DNA from: Stenotrophomonas sp. 278
GTDB lineage: Bacteria; Pseudomonadota; Gammaproteobacteria; Xanthomonadales; Xanthomonadaceae
Reading direction: 5' to 3'
DNA: 35,847 nucleotides
Assembly: GCF_003935715.1 (NCBI RefSeq)
Contig: NZ_RHPP01000026.1
Coordinates: 1 to 35,847, forward strand
This document shows positions 31,450 through 35,847 of this stretch, piece after piece (position 1 is the stretch's first letter; each line of letters starts with the position of its first letter). The notes beneath the pieces were generated by a model. The model was not told the DNA's origin. It did not search any database and saw nothing but the letters and a program-made list of their open reading frames with translations. A program made the position numbers and the translations under genes.

Positions 31450-32373
31450 TCAGTCGCGCATCAGGGTGGACTTGCCGAACAGGCTTTCCACCAGGTCTAC
31501 GGCGACCTCCGCCGTGATGTTGCGGGTGTCCAGCAGCGGGTTGAGTTCGACGATATCCAGCGACCCCATCTGTCCGGTGTCGGCGATCATCTCCATCACC
31601 AGCTGCGCCTCACGGTAGTTCACGCCGCCCATGACCGTGGTGCCCACGCCCGGCGCGATGCTTGGATCCAGGAAGTCCACATCGAAGCTGACATGCAGGT
31701 GCGTGTTGGCGTCCATGCCTGCCAGTGCAGCTTCGACAGTGCGCTTCATGCCCACTTCGTCGATGTAGCGCATGTCGTAGACATCCACCTTGTGCTGCTT
31801 GATCAGGCGCTTCTCATCGGGGTCCACCGAGCGGATGCCGATCTGGTGCACCTGCTGCGGCGAGATCGCCGGCGCGCTGCCGCCCAGATGGGTCAGCGCC
31901 TCCGGCCCCAGTCCGCACAGGCACGCTACGGGCATGCCGTGCACGTTGCCCGAAGGGGTCACCTCACTGGTGTTGAAGTCAGAGTGCGCGTCGAGCCACA
32001 GCACGCGCAGATTGCGGCCCTGCTCCCGGCACCAGCGCGCCACTGCGGTAATGGAGCCGATGCCCAGGCAGTGGTCGCCGCCAAGCATGATCGGCACGCG
32101 GCCGTCCTGCAGCTCGGCATAGGTGGCGTCCATCAGCGCGCGGTTCCAGGCGACCACCTCGTCCAGATGACGGTAGCCCTGGTCGGGTGCCGTCCAGGGA
32201 TTGCGCGGGCCATCGAGGTTGCCGCAGTCGCGAACGTTGACGCCACGCGCCTCCAGCGCCTGGGCCAGCCCGGCAATGCGCAGCGCCTCTGGCCCCAGCC
32301 CCGCACCGCGATGGCCGGCCCCCACGTCGGTGGGCACGCCAATCAGGGAAACCGGGGGAAGACGCTTGCTCAT
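31450..32373 (-). CDS. rocF: Arginase
   Basis: A 307-residue manganese enzyme that splits L-arginine to ornithine and urea. Metal ligands and motifs: GGDHCLG with His101, WLDAHSDFN with Asp128, His130 and Asp132, and SFDVDFLDP with Asp231 and Asp233. The length and the opening PVSLIGVPTDVGAGHRGAGL are typical of RocF-type arginases rather than agmatinases; ELNPLLD near the C-terminus also fits. Start ATG 32373 follows TTTGGAGTC. A perfect Clp/CRP-like box lies 43 bp upstream (32416-32431), so control by Clp is possible. No other arginine-catabolism genes are adjacent. Confidence 0.95.
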   Translation of the reverse strand: MSKRLPPVSLIGVPTDVGAGHRGAGLGPEALRIAGLAQALEARGVNVRDCGNLDGPRNPWTAPDQGYRHLDEVVAWNRALMDATYAELQDGRVPIMLGGDHCLGIGSITAVARWCREQGRNLRVLWLDAHSDFNTSEVTPSGNVHGMPVACLCGLGPEALTHLGGSAPAISPQQVHQIGIRSVDPDEKRLIKQHKVDVYDMRYIDEVGMKRTVEAALAGMDANTHLHVSFDVDFLDPSIAPGVGTTVMGGVNYREAQLVMEMIADTGQMGSLDIVELNPLLDTRNITAEVAVDLVESLFGKSTLMRD

Positions 32374-32415
32374 GCTGACTCCAAACACGATGGAAATGAC
32401 CTCCCAGTCTAGTGA

Positions 32416-32431
32416 TGTGATGGTTTTCACA
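32416..32431. promoter_or_regulatory. CRP/Clp operator, perfect consensus
   Basis: TGTGA-TGGTTT-TCACA is an exact match to the TGTGA-N6-TCACA box recognised by CRP and, in Xanthomonadaceae, by the c-di-GMP-responsive regulator Clp. It is 43 bp from the arginase start and 254 bp from the Roadblock/GTPase cassette start, so either or both could be controlled. Confidence 0.7.
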
Positions 32432-32537
32432 CTCGCGGCGTTGCAGCACCCAATACCCGCACACGGTCGTTCCACGGCGCAATGTGACCCATTGCGTCGA
32501 GCCGCGACGCAGCGTGAAAGCCTTGTGTGTCAACGGT

Positions 32538-32567
32538 TTGACATGCATGTGAGAGGAAGTGTGATTT
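32538..32567 (+). promoter_or_regulatory. Sigma-70-type promoter candidate for the Roadblock cassette
   Basis: A perfect -35 hexamer TTGACA (32538-32543) and a -10-like TGATTT (32562-32567) are spaced 18 bp, ~118 bp ahead of GTG 32685. The -10 match is moderate (missing the conserved second A), so activity is uncertain. Confidence 0.4.
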
Positions 32568-32684
32568 ACCTTTCATTAGCCAAGATGACGTCACCTGCGT
32601 GATACATTTCGCACTTCTTCGCAGTGCTGATTGACTAACCCGCAGAGGGTTGGTCTGTCGTTCGTCGTGTTCAGGGGGCAGTAC

Positions 32685-33137
32685 GTGCAACGCAGTAACA
32701 TCCATCAGATCGTCCGCAACGCCAGTGGTGAAAGCCAGCCGGCGCGCCAGCTGTATGATGCCGCCGCGATTGAAGACGCGTTCCGTCAGGCGCGCGAACG
32801 CGAATCCGGCCTGACCCTGTTGATGCTGTCCACGGCCGATGGCCGCGCTGTTGCTGAAGATTCGGCACTGGGCGTGGACGGTCGTCGACTGGCCGCGATG
32901 GCCAACTCCTTCCTTACGCTCGGTGAAACCGTCTCGCGCGAACTTGCGTTGAGCGAGGCCGACTACGCCACCATCTGCACCAAGCTCGGAAACGTGGTGC
33001 TGATCCGCATCAGCGCCGACAAGCCGCTGACCCTCACCGCTGTTGCCAGCCACGACGTCAACATGGCGGTGCTGCTGTTCCACGCGCGCGAATGCGCCGG
33101 ACGCCTGCACGCCCTGCTGCCGCCGCGCGCGGGCTGA
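32685..33137 (+). CDS. Roadblock/LC7-domain protein 1
   Basis: A 150-residue protein. Residues about 35-145 have the Roadblock/LC7 (longin-like) beta-alpha pattern: LTLLMLSTADGRAVAEDSAL (two-strand start), RLAAMANSFLTLGETVSREL (long helix), NVVLIRISADKPLTLTAVAS (strands) and MAVLLFHAREC. Such proteins (MglB and relatives) bind small Ras-like GTPases as activators or scaffolds. The start is GTG 32685: GGGGG lies 6 nt upstream and MQRSNIHQIVRNASG begins there; an upstream TTG at 32631 is unlikely. It is the first gene of a four-gene group with a second Roadblock protein, a two-domain protein and a GTPase, so it likely acts on the GTPase at 34592. The exact partner is inferred. Confidence 0.8.
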   Translation: MQRSNIHQIVRNASGESQPARQLYDAAAIEDAFRQARERESGLTLLMLSTADGRAVAEDSALGVDGRRLAAMANSFLTLGETVSRELALSEADYATICTKLGNVVLIRISADKPLTLTAVASHDVNMAVLLFHARECAGRLHALLPPRAG

Positions 33138-33214
33138 CCCTTCCCGTTTTGTTGTGTCCTACCGGCAGGCGTCTGTCTGCTGCCCCCTGTGTCTGAGCAA
33201 AAAGGATTTGTCGT

Positions 33215-33574
33215 ATGCCGAATCATTCGCTTGAAAAGCTGAACTCCCTCGCCGGTTTCGTTGGTGCGGCCCTCGTTGACGGTGACAGCGGCATGGCCCT
33301 GGCCATGGCTGGCGGCGGCAACATCAACCTGGAACTGGCGGCAGCCGGCAACACCGAAGTAGTGCGCGCCAAGCGTCGCGTGGCCACCTCGCTGGGCCTG
33401 TCCGATTCGATCGAAGACATCCTGATCACGCTGGACACCCAGTACCACCTGATCCGTCCGCTGGAAAGCAACCCGATGCTGTTCCTGTACGTGATCATGG
33501 ACCGCAGCAAGGCCAACCTGGCGATGTCGCGCCACGAACTGAAGGCCATGGAAAAGACCCTGGACTTCAGCTGA
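33215..33574 (+). CDS. Roadblock/LC7-domain protein 2
   Basis: A 119-residue protein made almost wholly of one Roadblock/LC7-like domain: [20 protein letters not shown] (strand-strand), [20 protein letters not shown] (helix), [17 protein letters not shown] (strands), [19 protein letters not shown] (strand, helix). Compared with Roadblock protein 1 the sequence is quite different, which points to a distinct role, for example a heterodimer partner. ATG 33215 is preceded by AAAAAGGA at suitable spacing. It is separated from Roadblock 1 by 77 bp and from the next gene by a very strong hairpin. Confidence 0.82.
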   Translation: MPNHSLEKLNSLAGFVGAALVDGDSGMALAMAGGGNINLELAAAGNTEVVRAKRRVATSLGLSDSIEDILITLDTQYHLIRPLESNPMLFLYVIMDRSKANLAMSRHELKAMEKTLDFS

Positions 33575-33582
33575 TCGCCTGA

Positions 33583-33623
33583 GGTCCACATGCAGCGCCC
33601 GCACGCGGGGCTGCATGTGGACC
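33583..33623. repeat. Long perfect hairpin inside the cassette
   Basis: GGTCCACATGCAGC (33583-33596) pairs with GCTGCATGTGGACC (33610-33623). Inside, CCCGC (33598-33602) pairs with GCGGG (33605-33609), with one bulged G. The stem is thus 14 + 5 bp. No T-run follows. It starts 9 bp after the Roadblock 2 stop and ends 16 bp before the next start. Confidence 0.75.
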
Positions 33624-33638
33624 GTGCGACCTGTCCCG

Positions 33639-34592
33639 ATGAATACCCCCCTTCGTAGTTTCCGCGTGGCCGCCGCGGGCCTGGATGTGCTGCACCAGAC
33701 CCGGTTGAAGCTGGCCTGTTCAATGCTGCTGGCCGAGCGCATGGACGTGCAGCTGATCCCCTGGAGCGGCGAAGCCGACCTGCTGGTGATCGGCCTGGAC
33801 CATGCCGACGCCGCCCGCACGCTCAGCGAAGCGAACGCGTCCAACGTGCCGACGCTGTCAATCGCGCGTCGCTACGCCGACGCCGCCTCCGGCCGCCTGC
33901 CGCACGGTGCCACCGTGCGCGACATCAACGAACAGCTGTCGAGCCTGCTGCTCAATGCGCCGGCTGCGGCTGCCGAACGCCCCTCGCCCGGCGTGCCCAA
34001 GCTGCTGCGCCTGGCGCAGATGCCGGCCAGCACGGATCTGCACCTGCTGCAGCGAGGCGGCATCAGCGCGGCGGTGGACACCACGACCCGCAGCATCGCG
34101 TTGCCGGCCTCGCTGACCCTTGCAGAGCTGGTGGCGCAGCTGGATGACAGCACGTGGTCGTCAGAAGTTGTCGATGCGGCCACCTTCCAGCACCAGTACA
34201 CCTATCGCCTGCCGCAGCGCCACTCGTTCGAAGCGCTTTACTTCGCGCTTGCGCGTTACCGCCCTGAGCTGTTGCCGGCGCTCGATGCGCTGCCAGCGCT
34301 GAAACTGCGGCACTGGCCCGACCTGCACGCCGACGATGTACCGGCCAACTGGCTGCTGGCCATCGCGTGCCTGCATGCACGTTCCTGGCAGCCCGCCGCG
34401 CTGGCTGCGGCTTGCCATCTGCCGCGTAACACGGTGGAATCGCTCTTCTGTGCTGCTGTTGCCAGTGGCCTCGCTCTGAACCAGGATGCCGCCGTGCCCA
34501 GCCCCACCCGCCGTAAAGACGCCAGCGACTCACGTTTCTTCTCGTGGGTGGCCCGCCGCTTCGGCCTGAACCTGTTCCAAGGGGGTCAGTGA
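33639..34592 (+). CDS. Receiver-like plus winged-helix-like protein, unknown function
   Basis: A 317-residue soluble protein that I cannot place in a named family. Residues 6-105 alternate strands and helices like a receiver or Rossmann domain (SFRVAAAG, then a helix, MDVQLIPW, ADLLVIGLD, VPTLSIAR) but lack obvious phospho-acceptor geometry. A middle part (120-180) is uncharacterised. Residues about 240-283 resemble a winged helix: WQPAALAAACHLPRNTVESL followed by VASGLAL. The tail is basic with SRFFSWVARRFGLNLF. Start is taken as ATG 33639; ATG 33615 lies inside the hairpin and would extend it by eight residues. Neither start has a strong binding site. Its TGA overlaps the GTPase ATG by one base, so the two are coupled. 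Confidence 0.72.
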   Translation: MNTPLRSFRVAAAGLDVLHQTRLKLACSMLLAERMDVQLIPWSGEADLLVIGLDHADAARTLSEANASNVPTLSIARRYADAASGRLPHGATVRDINEQLSSLLLNAPAAAAERPSPGVPKLLRLAQMPASTDLHLLQRGGISAAVDTTTRSIALPASLTLAELVAQLDDSTWSSEVVDAATFQHQYTYRLPQRHSFEALYFALARYRPELLPALDALPALKLRHWPDLHADDVPANWLLAIACLHARSWQPAALAAACHLPRNTVESLFCAAVASGLALNQDAAVPSPTRRKDASDSRFFSWVARRFGLNLFQGGQ

Positions 34593-35131
34593 TGAGCCTG
34601 CCCGCCAACAAGCTGGTGTTCGTCGGCAGCATGGGTGCCGGCAAGACCACTGCGGTGCGCGCGATTTCCGATATCGAACCGGTCAGCACCGAAATGCCGC
34701 TCAGCGGCGACACCGTCGGCGAAAAGGTGGAAACCACCGTCGCGCTGGATTACAGCTCGATTGAACTGGACGACGGCGAACTGCTGCACGTGTACGGCGT
34801 ACCCGGCCAGCGCTACCTGGATTTCATGTGGCCGATGGTGTGCGAAGGCGCACTCGGTGTGATCGTGCTGGTCAGCGCCGGTCACCCGGAAGCCGTGGAA
34901 TCGACCGTTGAGCTGCTGCAGGAATTCTCGCGGATTGCGCCGGAGGCCAGTCTGGCCGTTGGTGTGACCCGTTCGGATGAGTACCCGGCGCTGCTGATTC
35001 CGGAGTTCCGCAATGCGCTGTTCGAAGCCGGGCATCGCCTGCCGGTGATGCGCGTGGACGCCCGGTCGGCGACCCAGGTGACATTCCTGGTGAAGTCGCT
35101 GTTGTCGTATCGGTACGCTGAGACGAACTAA
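34592..35131 (+). CDS. Small Ras-like GTPase (MglA/COG2229-like)
   Basis: A 179-residue GTPase. G1/Walker A is GSMGAGKTT (12-20). The switch-I region reads VETTVALDYSSIELDDG, the form seen in bacterial GTPases paired with Roadblock proteins (COG2229). G3 is YGVPGQRYLDFMW, with PGQ replacing the Ras DxxGQ, typical of this group. G4 is GVTRSDE, where the usual N/TKxD has Arg in place of Lys; Asp remains. The ATG overlaps the preceding TGA, and GGGGG (34581-34585) is its ribosome binding site. Roadblock proteins upstream are likely regulators. The end of the gene lies next to a convergent tRNA gene, with no terminator visible. Confidence 0.85.
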   Translation: MSLPANKLVFVGSMGAGKTTAVRAISDIEPVSTEMPLSGDTVGEKVETTVALDYSSIELDDGELLHVYGVPGQRYLDFMWPMVCEGALGVIVLVSAGHPEAVESTVELLQEFSRIAPEASLAVGVTRSDEYPALLIPEFRNALFEAGHRLPVMRVDARSATQVTFLVKSLLSYRYAETN

Positions 35132-35132
35132 G

Positions 35133-35208
35133 TGGTGCCGACACCCGGATTCGAACTGGGGACCTACCGCTTACAAGGCGGTTGCTCTACCAACTGAGCT
35201 ATGCCGGC
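35133..35208 (-). tRNA. tRNA-Thr (anticodon UGU)
   Basis: The minus strand gives a 76-nt cloverleaf including encoded CCA. Acceptor GCCGGCA/TGTCGGC (one G-T pair), D arm GCTC...GAGC, anticodon stem ACCGC/GCGGT with loop CTTGTAA and anticodon TGT, T loop TTCGAAT. The T stem CCCAG/CCGGG contains one A-C mismatch. Anticodon UGU reads ACA (Thr) codons. The gene begins 1 bp past the GTPase stop, on the opposite strand. Confidence 0.95.
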
Positions 35209-35249
35209 ACAGGCATGACGCGCGCCGGTTGCCGGCGCGGATGGCGATT

Positions 35250-35847
35250 CTAACGCAGGCGGGCGCATTCCAGCGAGCGCTGTTGTGCGGCCCCGCTGCG
35301 CTGGCGGGCTGCATTGGGGCTGGCTGCGTCAGCCAATGTCGCATCTACCCACCATTGGGCTCTGCCGTCGCCGCCGCTGGCGACCAGCCGGGCGTTGAAT
35401 CCGGCGGCGCTGAGCGCGGCCATGCGCCGCTCGGCCCCCTCCCGGTTGCGGTACTGGCCCAGCGCGATGGCGTTGGCGTCTTCGCCCTGGCCGAGGATGT
35501 AGTAGTCACTGATGCCGGCGGCGGCAATCCGCTTGACCAGGGCCTGGGCCTCTTCGCGGCTGGCCGAGGGCGGCATCATCACCCGGTAGGTGCTGGCACC
35601 GGCGTTGGGGACTTCGCGCAGGCGCGAGCGCTGCAGCAGGTCGCCGGCTTTGCCCTGGGCGGCGATGGCGGCGTCGCGGCTGCTGAACGGGCCGAGGCTG
35701 AGGCACTGCGCCGCCGCGGGTGCCGGTGCTGCGGGTGCAGGTTCGGGCGCTGCGGCGACTGGCGAGACCGGCGTGGGCACCGTAGCGCTGGTCGCGACGG
35801 CGGCGGCACCGGAGGCAGGCGCTGCTGCCGGCGCTACGGCCGTGGCG
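35250..35847 (-). CDS. SPOR-domain protein (start outside window)
   Basis: The frame is open to the right edge; about 199 residues are seen. From the edge inward there is an Ala/Pro-rich linker (APAAAPASGAAAVATSATVP and on), then AQCLSLGPFSSRDAAIAAQG, KAGDLLQRSRLREVPNAG and STYRVMMPPSASREEAQALV, then DYYILGQGEDANAIALGQYR. These have the alternation of the SPOR domain (a 'LGPF' start and 'YRV.......EA.....L' end); a second, related repeat (about 115-150, ALGQYRNREGAERRMAAL then GFNARLV) seems to follow. The short C-terminus contains two Arg-rich stretches. The protein is likely a septal-peptidoglycan-associated envelope protein; the missing start should show the anchor. The GTG at 35780 is not the true start. 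Confidence 0.75.
   Translation of the reverse strand, partial: ATAVAPAAAPASGAAAVATSATVPTPVSPVAAAPEPAPAAPAPAAAQCLSLGPFSSRDAAIAAQGKAGDLLQRSRLREVPNAGASTYRVMMPPSASREEAQALVKRIAAAGISDYYILGQGEDANAIALGQYRNREGAERRMAALSAAGFNARLVASGGDGRAQWWVDATLADAASPNAARQRSGAAQQRSLECARLR

Noticed and set aside
32631-32684. Earlier TTG start for Roadblock protein 1
   Set aside because: No ribosome binding site precedes it, while GTG 32685 has GGGGG at 6 nt and starts at the expected distance from the domain.
33150-33185. CTACC followed by partly self-complementary DNA before Roadblock protein 2
   Set aside because: The GTAG head is not followed by a perfect stem on the correct strand, so it does not meet the pattern of the other GTAG repeats.
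1-35847. CRISPR arrays, insertion sequences, integrases
   Set aside because: No regularly spaced direct repeats and no transposase or integrase motifs were seen; the only dispersed repeats are the GTAG hairpins.

Overview
The window looks like chromosomal DNA of a Stenotrophomonas-type member of the Xanthomonadaceae. Pointers are the high G+C content, an Ax21-family outer-membrane protein, proteins close to family versions seen in that group, a perfect Clp/CRP-type operator, and at least six loci carrying short hairpin repeats headed by GTAG, which match the SMAG/REP elements described in S. maltophilia. No phage, insertion sequence or CRISPR array is visible, and most genes are ordinary core genes packed on both strands.

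Layout. 1-5600: the end of a SPOR-domain protein, the YdfG-type dehydrogenase, a small secreted protein, YehS and an overlapping MFS exporter, a Gcw_chp outer-membrane-like protein, a DUF6165 protein and the Ax21-family protein. 5592-6212 is a long gene-poor gap. 6213-12070: a YbaA-type DUF1428 protein, a lysine-rich histone H1-like protein, a Deg/HtrA periplasmic protease, a three-gene YqjD/YqjE-like membrane operon and an AI-2E-family permease. 12073-15947: a HAD phosphatase, an M17 aminopeptidase, and a translationally coupled pair of membrane-anchored haem peroxidase and cytochrome b561. 16078-20621: a MacA-like adaptor, an ATPase and two different FtsX-like permeases forming one efflux operon. 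20673-25089: an orphan secreted protein, the coupled EamA transporters YedA and RarD, and a KgtP-like symporter. 25207-32373, mostly on the minus strand: an M28 peptidase, a metallo-beta-lactamase-fold hydrolase, a small membrane protein, TrpS with an extra C-terminal domain, a proline-rich secreted protein (plus strand), CsbD, an entericidin-like lipoprotein and arginase. 32685-35131: two Roadblock/LC7 proteins, a protein with a receiver-like front and a winged-helix-like end, and a small GTPase. The window closes with tRNA-Thr(UGU) and the C-terminal part of another SPOR-domain protein.

The most interesting stretch is the Roadblock-Roadblock-winged helix-GTPase cassette at 32685-35131. Its parts resemble those of actinobacterial conservons (Roadblock, DUF742, GTPase) and of MglA/MglB polarity switches, but no histidine kinase is present. 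It is preceded by a TTGACA-type promoter candidate, shares its upstream region with arginase, and that region carries a perfect TGTGA-N6-TCACA operator. A very strong hairpin splits the cassette into a front half (two Roadblock genes) and a back half (overlapping winged-helix and GTPase genes). All functional statements rest on reading motifs; no database search was run.
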